Shown: positions 33,593-44,062 of the stretch, one piece after another
Position numbering within the stretch: position 1 is the stretch's first letter
Layout of the letters: each line of letters begins with the position of its first letter
Source: Prorocentrum cordatum
Taxonomy: Eukaryota; Sar; Dinophyceae; Prorocentrales; Prorocentraceae
Reading direction: 5' to 3'
DNA: 64,000 nucleotides
Assembly (NCBI GenBank): GCA_963575745.1
Contig: CAUYUJ010022392.1
Location: 1,402,215-1,466,214 of the forward strand
The notes under the pieces: model-generated
Told to the model about the DNA's origin: nothing
Seen by the model: only the letters and a program-made list of their open reading frames with translations
The model's database searches: none
Program-made: the position numbers and the translations under genes

Positions 33593-34040
33593 TAACGTCG
33601 TCGTCCCAGTCCTCGTCCTCGTCCCCCTCGTGGTCGTCGTGGTCGTCGTGGTCGTCGTCGTCGTCGGCGGACCTCGGAGCGCTTGCCACGAGGCTCGGAA
33701 CGCACACCCGGCCATGCAGGGCCAGGCTCCTCCCTCCTCCCTCCTCCCTCCTCACTCCTCCCGCCTCCCTCCTCCTCCTCCTCCTCCTTCTCCTCCTCCT
33801 CCTCCTACTCCTCCTCCTACTCCTCCTCCTCCTCCTCCTCCTCCTCCTCCTCCTTCCAGCGCCTGGCCACAGGAGTAAGCATCCAGATCCCGCCCAGGCC
33901 AGTCTCGCCGTGTGCATCTGGCCTGTCGGTACAGCGCGGTCAGACCACAGGCTCGCGCGGTGAGGACGCAAGGACCCTTCGGCGCCCGAATGAAAGCCAG
34001 GGTTGGAAGCCCATGGCCGATGGCTTAGGCAGAAGAGGAA
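33320..34040. other. No gene; (GTC)n and (CCT)n arrays
   Basis: (GTC)n at 33557-33665 and (CCT)n at 33720-33857 make up most of the interval. An element arm (GGCTTTCGGAGGTCTACGCGG, 33538-33558) abuts the GTC array. Confidence 0.75.
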
Positions 34041-34046
34041 ACCATA

Positions 34047-34219
34047 ACGCCATAAACATAAGCTTTCGACGCTCCGAGCGGGTTTCTTGGATCTGCGCGG
34101 GGCCCCCCTCCCTGACGCGCGGAGCGCGCCAGCGGCGGCCCCGGAGGCGCCGCCAGCGGGGGCCCAGCGCAGATCCAAGAAATCCGCGCGGAGTGCCAAA
34201 AGTTTATCTTTATGGCGTT
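34047..34219. mobile_element. Foldback MITE, GGATTTCTTGGATC family, copy 4
   Basis: Outer ends AACGCCATAAACATAAGC and TTATCTTTATGGCGTTT; arms TTTCTTGGATCTGCGC and GCGCAGATCCAAGAAATCC; GGCGCC centre. Immediately followed by (TTC)n at 34225-34254. Confidence 0.85.
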
Positions 34220-34447
34220 TCTTTGTCTTCTTCTTCTTCTTCTTCTTCTTCTTCGATGGAAGCCCATGGCCGATGGCTCAAGGCTGGGATGGGCCGGGGG
34301 GCGGGGATGCAGGGGGCACCCCTGGAAAGCTGCTCGTGCGCATCCCCCCGACATCTGCCGATCCGAGTTCCTCCGTCCGCGGCCCGAGGGGTCCCGACTC
34401 GTTCCCCTGGGCGGGCGTTGCGCCACGGCTCCGTTCTTTGAGCAGGG

Positions 34448-34652
34448 ACCGGCCGTCCCGGTATTCCTATGGGCCTCCACGACATGCTCTTAGAACCCAG
34501 AAAAGTTAGAGGAACAAAGAGAATGTTCTTATAGCGTAAACCCGATGCGTTGAAACATGACAGTCTCAGCCAGAAATGTTCTAAGAACATCTCGTGCAGA
34601 CCACAAAAGGTTCTCAGACAATTCTTTTGGTGGGCCTATATGCGAGCCAAGA
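34448..34652. mobile_element. MITE, CCTATAGGCCCACCA family, copy 3
   Basis: Left GACCGGCCGTCCCGGTATTCC, TATGGGCCTCCACGA; right TTGGTGGGCCTATATGCGAG, CCAAGAC. Confidence 0.75.
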
Positions 34653-34904
34653 CGAATCGCCACTGCTTGAGGTCTTGATGGCCCAGGGCACGAAACCGGC
34701 ACCCAGAGCTGGGCACGAAGGAAGCACGCGGGGATTGCAAGAATCAGATCCCTTGGACCTCTGCAGTCAGGCAGTCTGGCTACATGCAAGTGCCTTGCTC
34801 CTGTCCTTCCAGATACGCTTATGGTGCCTGATTCCCCCACGTCGAGGAGGTCGAACGTGTTCTCCACCGCGGCGGCTACGAGGTCCAGCTCCTGCAGGTC
34901 GGAG

Positions 34905-35110
34905 CTGGATCGACTCGCGGAATCGGATCGGATCGGAAACGTATCGGATCGCCAGCGAATCATCCCGAATCGGATCGAAATCGGATCATCGCCCCCTGGC
35001 TATGGCTGGCCATGGCCGATTCTGGTCATTCGAGCCGATTCGAATCGAATCGGAATCGAGAGCCCAGCCCGCGAACACAGCCGCATCGAACCGGATCGAA
35101 CGTGGCCCGG
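34905..35110. repeat. Cluster of CGGATCG/CGAATCG short repeats
   Basis: Irregular GAATCGGATCG and TTCGAATCGAATCGG words; no gene seen from 34660 to 35200. Confidence 0.6.
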
Positions 35111-35203
35111 ACTCCTGCGAGGTCAGCGCCCTCCCACTCGCGGCCGCGGCCGCCTTCGCCCAGACGCCGCCGAGCTCGGTTGGCGTGACGACCTCAGACG
35201 AAC

Positions 35204-35380
35204 GAAACACGGCATCAGCATAAACTTTCGACGCTCCGCGCGGATCTCATGGATCTGCGCTGGACCCCCTCCCTGGCGCGCGGAGCGCGCCAGCGGCGGC
35301 GCCGGAGGCGCTGCCAGGGGGGCCCAGCGCAGATCCAAGAAATTCGCGCGGAGCTCCGAAAGTTAATGTGCATGGCGTTT
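35204..35380. mobile_element. Foldback MITE, GGATTTCTTGGATC family, copy 5
   Basis: Nearly identical to copy 4, and again followed at once by a pyrimidine triplet array (TTC/CTC, 35381-35443) and then GATGGAAGCCCATGGCCG. The two form a segmental duplicate pair (34047-34345 and 35204-35540). Confidence 0.87.
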
Positions 35381-35406
35381 CTTCTTCTTCTTCTTCTTCT
35401 TCCTCT

Positions 35407-35444
<38 letters not shown>

Positions 35445-35544
35445 GATGGAAGCCCATGGCCGATGGCTCAAGGCTGGGATGGGCCGAGGGGCAGGGATGC
35501 AGGGGGCACCCCTGGAAAGCTGCTCGTGCGCATCCCCCCGGACC

Positions 35545-36050
35545 TCATCGCCGAAGCCGTCCAGCCGCCACGAGCTCTGCAGCAGCTCCAGGCTGGCCCG
35601 CGGGGAGGACCTCGCGGACCGCCCCGCCTGCAGCCGCGACGGGGCCCGCGCGAGGTGCCCCCTGCTCGAGCTGGTGGACCGCCTCCGCGACGCCAGGGAC
35701 GACTGGGACTCCTGGAGGGGTGCCCCTCCCCCCCGCCCCCCCCAAAAAGCGTCAGGCCTGAGATCCTGGCGCCGCGGGAGCCAATCTTTGTGCTCAGGCG
35801 GCAGGCCCGAGAGCCTGGAGCCGCAGGAGCCAATCTTTGTGCTCGCGGCCACAGCGGGCGTCACGGGTGGGGGAGGGGGGGGGGGGGGCGGGAAGGGGCA
35901 CAACGCAGCGCCCCCCCCCCTCAGACTGGCGCCACCTCAGACTGGCGCCAGACGCACTGCGGCAGTGCCGGGAACGCACCGATGGGGGATAGCGCTGCAC
36001 TATGGGGGGGGGAGGGGGGCGGCGTTGTGGCACAGAAGGCGAACAAGGCT
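35545..36050. other. No supportable gene
   Basis: GC-rich DNA with one short direct repeat (GGCAGGCCCGAGAGCCTGG and CAGGAGCCAATCTTTGTGC, 35775-35850) and G- or C-runs. Long overlapping frames on both strands have no recognisable domain. Confidence 0.4.
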
Positions 36051-36215
36051 CTCTCCAGAATTTCCCAGACCCCCGAAGCCCTGATTTTTCCACAACGTCG
36101 ACCCCCAGAGGTCTGGACCCCTTCCCCGGGACCGGTTTCTCATCCCGGACCGTTTTTTTACGGTCCTGAGACCGGGCGATGGCCCCCCCAGAGGCCGAAG
36201 ATAGCGACAAGCCTC
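36050..36215. repeat. Dispersed GGTCTGGACCCC element
   Basis: Collinear and inverted relative to 38085-38260: CAGACCCCCGAAGC, CACAACGTCGACCCCCAGAGG, CCCCTTCCCC, CCGGTTT.TCATCC, GACCG.TTTT. An almost complete second copy of about 165 bp. Confidence 0.75.
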
Positions 36216-36279
36216 CCGTCGTGATTTCTGTCTCAGCGCGAGGGGGTCTGGGGGAAGTGCGCCCTCTCGGCTACCCGCA

Positions 36280-36453
36280 AGAGTGACCCTGGGTGAGAGT
36301 GACCTTTGGTGCGCAGCTTCTCGGGGGCGCGAGGGGGCCAAACCCAAGCGCAGAGACCGCTGCCACCGCATCGCGATCAGTCCTGCTGGGGACCACGGCG
36401 TGCCCGCACCAAAGGTCACTCTGGCGGAAAGTCACTCCTGCGTGCCGTCGAGC
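36280..36453. mobile_element. Inverted-repeat element, GAGTGACC/GGTCACTC family, short copy
   Basis: CGCAAGAGTGACCCTGGGTG on the left, AAAGGTCACTCTGGCGGAAA and GTCACTCCTGCG on the right. Shares GGGGGCGCGAGGGGGCC with the element at 11640-11985. Confidence 0.65.
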
Positions 36454-36637
36454 CCTCTTCCGGGCCCAGGGGTCCCCTCACAGGCCGACCCGGCACGAGG
36501 CGTGCCGCAGAGAGAGAGGGGGTCTGAGACCCCGGCCCCTGCCGTTTCGCAGAGTCGGAACTCTGTCGCAGCGTCGGATCGCAGGACTGCCTGCCAGGCC
36601 ACCCCAGCACAACCCGAAGGCCCGAATTTCGGGCTTG

Positions 36638-36690
36638 GGAGGAGGAGGAGGAGGAGGAGGAGGAGGAGGAGGAGGAGGAGGAGGAGGAGA
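36638..36690. repeat. (GGA)n array
   Basis: About 17 GGA units leading straight into GATGTTCAATGATGAGC, exactly as at 52218-52258, so array and flank were duplicated together. Confidence 0.95.
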
Positions 36691-36808
36691 TGTTCAATGA
36701 TGAGCTGTGTTCCCAGTGTCCTGGCCCTCCCCTGGCCCAGCCCCAGCGGGTGCTGCTTGCGATGGGCACTCAGGTTGCCCTGCCCAGCATACACGTTCCC
36801 TCTCTTTG

Positions 36809-36988
36809 TACAGTGGAGGCCAGTCCACAAAAACCCTTCCACAAGAAACCCAACCCTGAGACCCCAGGGCGTCCATTGATTTTTGGTGTGGGGACGTCAC
36901 GCTTTCCATCGCAAAACCATCGAAGCCCAAGAAACCCAGGGCACCCTGGAGGCAATCAGGGTGTTTCTTGGCATGGGCCTCCACTGTA
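36809..36988 (+). mobile_element. TACAGTGGAGGCC MITE, reference copy
   Basis: 180 bp from TACAGTGGAGGCCAGTCC to GGGCCTCCACTGTA. Terminal inverted repeats are at least 12 bp. The region upstream from 36690 matches 52258-52384, so this is part of a longer paralogous block. Confidence 0.85.
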
Positions 36989-36989
36989 T

Positions 36990-37634
36990 GTTTTTCTTAT
37001 GGTCCACGCGGATGAGCGCTGGACTCCTCTGCAAGATCAGGCCACGGCCAGGCCAACATCGGATCAGGACAGATCGGGGATCTATGAGGTCCGGCAGTTC
37101 TGGAGGATGTGTCGGGCACCAAGGTCGTTCCAGATCGCTCTGGAACGCTCTGGGAGCGCCCTGGGACGCTCTGGAAAGATTCAGCATGATCTATCCTGGT
37201 CCTGGACCCGCCACCTCCGCCGCCGCCCTTGGCGTGGAACGCAGAAGGACATAATAGTACTACGCTTTGTTGTTGGAAGGCACGACCGACACGAACGTAA
37301 TATGCGACTTGTATACTGAGTAAATACGGCGTTCCAAACAAGGGCCTTATTTTCGGGGGGAGAAGGAATTGTCACAGCTTCCGCGGCGGAAGGCCGCGGG
37401 AGGGCGACAGAAGGTCGGCGGAAGCAAAACGAGGCCGCCTCCGCCGGCGGAGTGGCAGCGGAAGGCGGCAGGAGCAAACAAAAAGAACGCCCCCCAAGGG
37501 ATGAAAACGTTTTTTGGACACCCCAAGAGGTGAACACGTTCTTTGGGGGGTGCAGGGCGCCCGAAATCCGCCAGATCGTGTCCTCGGCGGCATGGCCAGA
37601 GAGCGCCCGCCACGGAGCTTGTATTTGAGCAGGG
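36990..37634. other. No gene seen
   Basis: Short repeats of CGTTCCAGATCGCTCTGGAAC type lie at 37120-37180, and AACACGTTCTTTGG versus AAAACGTTTTTTGG repeats at 37500-37545. Nothing coding is supported. Confidence 0.45.
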
Positions 37635-37845
37635 ACCGACCGTCACGGCATTTCTACAGACCTGCCACGACGTGTTCTTAGAACCCAAGCATGCTCTTTT
37701 AAAACAAGAGCAAGGCTATTTGAACATAGGCCCCATGTGTACAAACATGAGGGTCTCAGCAAGACATGTTTTAAGAACATGGTGTGCAAACCACACGAGG
37801 CTCTCAGAACATTGTCCCGTAGGCCTCTGGGGGCGAGCCGGGACG
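37635..37845. mobile_element. MITE, CCTATAGGCCCACCA family, copy 4 (diverged)
   Basis: GACCGACCGTCACGGCATTTC, CAGACCTGCCACGACGTG on the left; AGGCCTCTGGGGGCGAGCC on the right; inner TGTTTTAAGAACATGGTG palindromes. Confidence 0.65.
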
Positions 37846-38084
37846 CTTCGCCACTGCTTGAGTTCGTTGGCAAGACTTCCGAGAACGTGCGCGACGCCCG
37901 TGCGGTGCCGGCGCACACGCAGTGGAAAGAAGCACGCTCGCAGAGGTGCCGCGGGCGCGCTCTCCGCGCAGTGCGGCGGAGTCGATCCGAGGAGTCCGAG
38001 CGGACCTCCGAAAACTTGTGCCCGTGCCGCTTCTTCCTCTCCTTCTTCCCCAGACCCCCTCGCGCTGTGACAAGAAAAACACGA

Positions 38085-38262
38085 CGGAGGCCTTTCGCTA
38101 TTTTCGACCTCTGGGGGCCCTCGCCGGGCCTTGGGGCCGTCAAAAACGATCCCGGATGAAAAACCGGTACTGGGGAAGGGGTCCAGACCTCTGGGGGTCG
38201 ACGTTGTGAAAAAATCACAGCTTCGGGGGTCTGGGAAATTCTGCGACAGGCCTCGGGAGAAA
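38085..38262. repeat. Dispersed GGTCTGGACCCC element, inverted copy
   Basis: CGACCTCTGGGGGCC, GGATGAAAAACCGGT, CTGGGGAAGGGGTCCAG, ACCTCTGGGGGTCGACGTTG and GCTTCGGGGGTCTGGG, in inverted order to 36050-36215. Confidence 0.75.
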
Positions 38263-38433
38263 TCAGTGAATACTCGTGCCACATTCATCTGTCAATGCCC
38301 CCCCCTCCAGTGATCAACGTTGGCGGTGGGCTGGATGAGTTGCCCTTCGACCGCAGCCTTCCTCGTGCGTGCCAGCATTGAGTTGTAGGGCGCGGGGGAG
38401 TGTCCACTAATTGTTTCCCTAGAAGGTGAAAAA

Positions 38434-38602
38434 GAACGCTATAGCCATACACTTTTGGTGCTCCGCGCGGATTTCTTGGATATGTGCTGGACCCCCCCTC
38501 CCTGGCGCGCGGAGCGCGCCAGGGGTGGCGCCGGAGGCGCCGACGGGAGGGCCCATCGCGGATCCAAGAAATCCGCGCGGAGCGCCAAAAGTTTACACGT
38601 CG
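38434..38602. mobile_element. Foldback MITE, GGATTTCTTGGATC family, copy 6
   Basis: AACGCTATAGCCATACACTTTT on the left; GGATTTCTTGGATATGTGCT and ATCCAAGAAATCCGCGCGG arms; CGCCAAAAGTTTACACG on the right. Confidence 0.85.
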
Positions 38603-38954
38603 CTCATTTCTAATCGTGCTCATTTCTAATTGTGCTCGCTCCTAATTGTTCCTGGCCCCCTAGTGGCCAGGAAAAGGCCCAGGATAGAACAATTAGACAA
38701 GAAAGGATCTTGGCCCCCCACAAAAAATCAAAGACCTTTCGAAGAATCAGAAATGAACAACGTGTATGCTTATGGCGCTGTTTCTTCTTCGATTCCCTCC
38801 CCCGGAGCTCCAGTCTCGAGCCCAGGGAGGTCAGGGAGGACCTGCGGTCCCCGGGCTCGAGGGCCTCCGCGCCGGCCCAGTCGCACGAGGCGGTGCAGTT
38901 CCCCATCGCGCTGGGCCAGGCCGAGGCGCCGCCAGGCCCCGCTGCGCTCGACAG

Positions 38955-39137
38955 GAGGAGAAGGAGGGGGAGGAGGAGGAGGAGGAGGAGGAGGAGGAGG
39001 AGGAGGAGGAGGAGGAGGAGGAAGAGGATGATGAGGAGGAGGAAGAGGAAGAGGAAGAGGAGGAAGAGGAGGAGGAGGAGGAGGAGGAAGAGGAGGAAGA
39101 GGAGGAAGAGGAGGAGGAGAAGGAGAAGGAGGAGGAG
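38955..39137. repeat. (GGA/GAA)n array
   Basis: About 180 bp of GGA with GAA and GAT variants. Confidence 0.95.
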
Positions 39138-39341
39138 TTTCCCACGGACCATCCTGCAAATGGTGTTCCTTCTCTGGACTTGGCCTGCGTTGGCTATGTT
39201 ATTTGGCAGGTGGCGTTCCATGCTCACCCCATTTCAGCCCCCGTTCTCCTCTTCTTCCTGCTGCTGCGTGTCCTCCTCCCCTGATTTCGTCCACACTGGC
39301 AATCTGGGAACGCGGCACAAGCCAACCGCCCGCATGCGCGC

Positions 39342-39395
<54 letters not shown>

Positions 39396-39882
39396 CTGCT
39401 TTGACAGGCGCGTTCCACTACTCGCAAAGTAGCTACTCGAAAATGACCTGGATCCGCCGCGGGGGATTTGCGATATATTGCACAACGTCTGACGTATGGT
39501 TTTTCGGACGTTTGCGAGTAGGCACTTTGCGAGTAGTGGGACGCGCTCGGCGACTGCTCCTCCTGCTGCTCCTCCCCCGTCCTCTTGCTCCTCCTCCTGT
39601 CGCGGCCTCGCACATCGAAGGCCATCACTTGCCGTCGCTCGGACGTCCATTCTCCGTGCATTATTCGGTTTCGTGCGTGTTCTCTTTTGCTCGATGGTCC
39701 AGGGTGCTCCTCGATGGTGCTCGCCGAGAACAAACGCACACGTCCGAGCGATGCCAAGATCACGGGTCGGGTCACAGCATGGGGACGCAACGCTGCCGGC
39801 AGCACGACCAAAACCGCCCCACGGCCTGCAAGCGCTGCGGCGACGGGGCGTGGAATGCGGAGCTCCAGGCCCGCGAGTGCAA
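39138..39882. other. No gene; (GTC)n array and a duplicated GCAAAGTAGCTACTC block
   Basis: (GTC)n at 39345-39393. A motif CGCGTTCCACTACTCGCAAAGT at 39408-39430 recurs inverted at 39518-39545 (ACTTTGCGAGTAGTGGGACGCG), forming a foldback with about 88 bp between the arms. Confidence 0.6.
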
Positions 39883-39885
39883 GTG

Positions 39886-40002
39886 CAGGAGGAGGAGGAG
39901 GAGGAGGAGGAGGAGGAGGAGGAGGAGGAGGAGGAGGAGGAGGAGGAGGAGGAGGAGGAGGAGGAGGAGGCGGAGGAGGAGGAGGAGGAAGAGGAGGAGC
40001 CC
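39886..40002. repeat. (GGA)n tract at the 3' end of LINE B
   Basis: About 115 bp of GGA. On the minus strand this is a (TCC)n run lying about 40 nt beyond the last stop codon of LINE B. Confidence 0.95.
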
Positions 40003-40042
40003 ACGCCTCAAGGAGGAATCCCCATCCAGCCGCACCGCTGCT

Positions 40043-42361
40043 CTAAGCAGCTCGGGGCGCGCCGCCCGCGGCCCGCCCGGGGCCTGTCCTCAGACCCTCC
40101 GCCGTGGGGACGATCTGGTTGCCGAAGTCGTCGAGGTGGAAGCTGGTGACGCCATGCGTCGAGCCAGCGACGGCATCGCCGTCAAGAAGAAGAAGCCCAG
40201 CAACGGGAACAGGGCCAGCAGGAAGGTCGACGCTGTCGCCGCCCGCGGAGGGAGCTTCTCCAGCGCCTGCAAGAACCATTACAGAAATCTCCGCATGTTG
40301 ATCATCAGGATCCTCTGGGCCTTCAAAAGAGGCAGCAGATGCAATAACCTCAGACTGGGCCGCCGCGAAGTCGTTGTCCTCCACTCCTTCCACTTCCAAG
40401 AGAAACGCCAATACATCCTCATCGCCCTCCACAGATATCGATGTGCCATTGTCTGCCGAAGCCGCAGCCGCAGGAGTCGAGAAGGGGGCGGCAGCCACAT
40501 CGTCGAGAGGTACGCCATCAGCATGAGCTGCACGCCCCGTGGTTTGGCCGTCCGCTTCATCAGCACCATCAAGTTGTGCATGGCCAGGAGAGGACTCGGC
40601 GGGTAGCAGTGCTGCGCCCATATGATTAGACGGCCAGGACGCCCGAGCACGATTGGTGAATCTATTAACACGCGGGCGAGAGGCGCTCGCCCCTTGTGTC
40701 TCCAGCTGGGAATGTTGAGCAAGGTTCAGCCCAGACGGGTTGTGGCCCTCGGTGTCCGGCCCCAACAACTCGTGATCATGACCACCGCCTTCAACACCAT
40801 CCAGTACACTACCAGGATTCTGAAGCATCCAGGTGACAAGGCTCCGCTGCTCGTCCGATAGGTCAAAGATCTCGCTCAGGTAGAGCACCGCAATCGCCAG
40901 CTGCCGATCTGAGAGCGGCTCTGTGGATTCCGCGGCCGATCGAGCAACGTGCAATGCATCACGAACAGCGGCACTCCAGTGCCAAAGACCATTCCGGGTA
41001 TCTGCGCTCGCTGTAGCCGTATCCGACGAGGTAGCAGGCGCCAAAGACCCCGACGGAGGAGCACCCGAAGCAGGACTTGCCACCGTTCGTCTCGCAGCGC
41101 CCCCACCTGAACCATCTGGATAGATGACTCCAAGCCCGTGCGCCGCCATCGTCTCGTTAAAGCCGTCGTCGGAGCTGCTGGAAGAGGTTGTCTGGTGCGG
41201 AGCATCAGGGGAAAGAGGAGCAGCGGGTGGTATCCAAGAAGAGGAGGCCGACGGGTCAGACGGCCCGCCTGTGTTCGCCCTCGAGCATCTCACGGCAGCC
41301 TGAACTGGAGCTTCGAATTCCTCGTCTGTCCAGATCGATCCAAAGTGTTGAGAAGATGCATCATTCGTCATCTCGGTGTCGGCGTCAGCAGTAACCTCCA
41401 TGTGCTCCATGTGCAGGTCAGTGGGCTCAGGGTAGCCGACGGTGTCGACGCTGCGGTTGTCCTCGTCGGGCAGGCACGGGGCATCGCTGTCGTCGTAGTC
41501 GCCCTCCTCCAGCACTAGGTGCGGCAGGAGGTGCGAGGGCGGGTTGAGCGACAACGGAGGCCCAGACGGATAGACTTGGCGCATTCGAAGGAGGTCAGCC
41601 TTTTCCGCATCATTCATACGCGTCACGTCAGCAGCCCAGTCCCGTTGCCGAAGATGTGCGAGGAGGGCGCGTTGCCGTAGGGTGCGCACGCGACGATGAG
41701 CATGGACGGGCCACGGTTGACGGAGATGCACGCGCGCCTGCTCCCTGGGAGAAGCCGACGAATACCATCCACTCATGCAGAGCTCGATCGCCATATTCCA
41801 TCGCTCCGATGCACAGGTCACTGCGTCCACGGCACCGCGCGATGGAGTGCTGAACAGGGACCGAAAGTCATTATACCGTATTAAGTCTGCAGCGTAAGGG
41901 ACACACCGCTCCATCCATTGCTGGAAATCAGACCCAGACAGGGAAACGTATAGCGCTGGCAACCACTGCTCTGCCCATCGCGAAATAGTGCCCAGTAACA
42001 GCAGTCGCCGCTGATGTCCTTTATCATCTTGCCCCCCCCCCAGCGGTACATGCCGCGGCGGTGGGTCCTGTGCGAACAGCGGGTCATGCACATGGTGGTC
42101 TCCACAGGGCGGTGGAAGCCACGATGCAACCGAGCGCGTAGAACTGACAGTGCACGATTCCTCAAACACTGTATCCGCCGCACCAGGGTGCACAGCCAAA
42201 TAACCCTGATGATGAGGCCAATCACGTAAGAGCATGTGCTCGTCCGCATATTGTCTCAATGCCAACAGCCGCGAGGATTCGGCCTTGCCCCATGTAGCCG
42301 AGAAGTGATGGGAAAGCCGAGCCCCTCCCCCACAGTCGAGCTGTGCCACGCGGCATGGCAC
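40043..42361 (-). CDS. LINE B C-terminal or third ORF, 772 aa, unrecognised
   Basis: An intact 772-codon frame, the longest in the element. The first quarter looks globular (LLALRQYADEHMLLRDWPHH, ISRWAEQWLPALYVSLSGSD, ADLIRYNDFRSLFS, WNMAIELCMSGWYSSASPRE). From about residue 280 it is acidic and Ser/Ala-rich (EEGDYDDSDAPCLPDEDNRS) with a short structured island near 520-560 (LAIAVLYLSEIFDLSDEQRSL). The true start is uncertain: a better-looking segment in another frame (FTSRVFQYWAFCGLLATTEG, about 42460-42400) precedes it, so it may be the end of the pol polyprotein. No family assigned. It stops 40 nt before the TCC tract. Confidence 0.6.
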   Translation of the reverse strand: MPCRVAQLDCGGGARLSHHFSATWGKAESSRLLALRQYADEHMLLRDWPHHQGYLAVHPGAADTVFEESCTVSSTRSVASWLPPPCGDHHVHDPLFAQDPPPRHVPLGGGQDDKGHQRRLLLLGTISRWAEQWLPALYVSLSGSDFQQWMERCVPYAADLIRYNDFRSLFSTPSRGAVDAVTCASERWNMAIELCMSGWYSSASPREQARVHLRQPWPVHAHRRVRTLRQRALLAHLRQRDWAADVTRMNDAEKADLLRMRQVYPSGPPLSLNPPSHLLPHLVLEEGDYDDSDAPCLPDEDNRSVDTVGYPEPTDLHMEHMEVTADADTEMTNDASSQHFGSIWTDEEFEAPVQAAVRCSRANTGGPSDPSASSSWIPPAAPLSPDAPHQTTSSSSSDDGFNETMAAHGLGVIYPDGSGGGAARRTVASPASGAPPSGSLAPATSSDTATASADTRNGLWHWSAAVRDALHVARSAAESTEPLSDRQLAIAVLYLSEIFDLSDEQRSLVTWMLQNPGSVLDGVEGGGHDHELLGPDTEGHNPSGLNLAQHSQLETQGASASRPRVNRFTNRARASWPSNHMGAALLPAESSPGHAQLDGADEADGQTTGRAAHADGVPLDDVAAAPFSTPAAAASADNGTSISVEGDEDVLAFLLEVEGVEDNDFAAAQSEVIASAASFEGPEDPDDQHAEISVMVLAGAGEAPSAGGDSVDLPAGPVPVAGLLLLDGDAVAGSTHGVTSFHLDDFGNQIVPTAEGLRTGPGRAAGGAPRAA

Positions 42362-42510
42362 ATGCTAGAGCCGATCATGCACCTTTCCTGCATCGCCCCT
42401 TCAGTGGTAGCAAGCAGCCCACAGAAGGCCCAGTATTGAAACACACGACTGGTAAACTCTGTGCCCCATAACATCCAGTCGTCGAAATCGCTGCAGGCGA
42501 TGGGCTCCCA

Positions 42511-44062
42511 TCAGAGTGAGGGGGCCCAGCTCCGCGCCCAAGACTCCAGCAGAACTGCAAAACGTGCCAACATCCGAAGCATGATGGGACCTACTCCAGC
42601 TGGCGGCAAAGCAGAAAACCTGACATCGCCAATGGAATCAGGATAATGCACGCGATGCGGACGAGTGCCATGAAGGAATCGGCGTCCGATTGGCAATATA
42701 CCGAGAAGTTCATCCCACCATGCATGCTCGGCCGATGGCACTTCGAGACAAATGTCAGGCATCGGGTCGGGTGGCGCAGGAGGGCGGCGCGTAATCTTGG
42801 CACGCCCTGCCGAGGGCGAGGCCAGCGCGCGTGCCCGCACTGCGCCTCTCAATGTTGTGAGCAACAGATCTGGAGGCACATGGTGTAGGTGCCAAAGGCC
42901 ATGATATGCTATAGTGGCAAGATGCGTGTTCATCAAATCCTCGTCAAAGCAGCCGCGGATACCCCATCGATCAAGAACGTGTGCAGGTAAGTATCGTCGA
43001 CCTCCCGATTTTACCATGGTGAGACCCCATGCAAGCCCACGGCATCCCCAATAGTGTCCCATGTCGTCGCGCTCGCCATTGCACCCAAACAGGCACGGCT
43101 TGACACCAGATGCGGACGTAATGCGAGACGAAGTTAACCAACCGCCACAAAACGCTCGGATGATGCTGGTGGCCCATGCGACAGGGTATGTCCTCAACTT
43201 CTTGCGTAGGGCGTCCCAGTCCAGCGCCTTAATCTCGTTGCTGAGCTGCGGGAACCATTTAGTCCACCGTTTGACGAAGGTGGTGACCAAAGGCGATGGA
43301 TGTGCAGGTGGACTGCAAGGGGAGATGTGCGCTAATGTACTCAGTTGCTAAAGCCCTGTACGCAATCCGCTGGACATGCTTTTTGTCTGAGTCATCCTTG
43401 ACCAAGGCGAGATGAGCGGCAGCAGCACCTGATGATGCCGAGGCCTTACAGGCACCCGCCAGAAACTCGACGAAAGACGGCAATTGCCAGAAGGAGGGCG
43501 AAATGCCAACACACTGATCTGCCAAGGCGCGCTCATTAATCCACCTCGAGGAGGCCCTTTTCAGGTAAGCTAGATACGCGGCATGCTGAGGAGGTGTGAC
43601 AATCCCAGATCGAATCAGCGCGGACTTCGCTGGCATGGTCAGGCTGCGAAGGCGGGGCCCTCCCCAAGCACCGAGCGCAAGATAATCGACTTGCCACAAG
43701 GCGCCGCCAGGGAAGCGCAGCAGCTTCACGAGCACATGTATGTCCTGACTCTTCAGCTTCTCGGGGAGCGGTAGGAATTGTGCCACATAGCCCATGATGG
43801 GCAAGCATCTCGTAGTGTAGTTGATGCCATTCAAGCTCGCTGGGGCCGCAGAGGCGGCAAGGGCACTGACTCGAGCGCGGTAGTTATCCCATGGTGTTGA
43901 CCACGACTGAAGGAGCGAAGCCGCTGGACCCATCCAAATCCCCAAGTACAGCAGAGTGGCCTCAACTTTGAAGGAAGACCAGTCCGACAGCTGTCGTTGC
44001 AGGAAAACATGCACACGTTGCCGAAGCTCGGTCGACAATGAACCAGCCAGTGGAGCACGCAC
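42511..44062 (-). pseudogene. LINE B thumb and zinc-knuckle region
   Basis: Two overlapping frames. The first (44062-43259) has the thumb-type ATLLYLGIWMGPAASL and helical segments. The second (43290-42511) continues with WATSIIRAFCGGWLTSS and then KPCLFGCNGERDDMGHYWGC, a C-x3-C-x7-H-x3-C array typical of the C-terminal zinc knuckle after LINE reverse transcriptases. The overlap of 32 nt with a frame change probably reflects one indel in a once continuous pol. Confidence 0.75.

Noticed and set aside
34262-34285. GATGGCTCAAGG as a spliced-leader relic (also at 35453)
   Set aside because: Only the last eight bases of DinoSL match, and both copies belong to a duplicated element flank.
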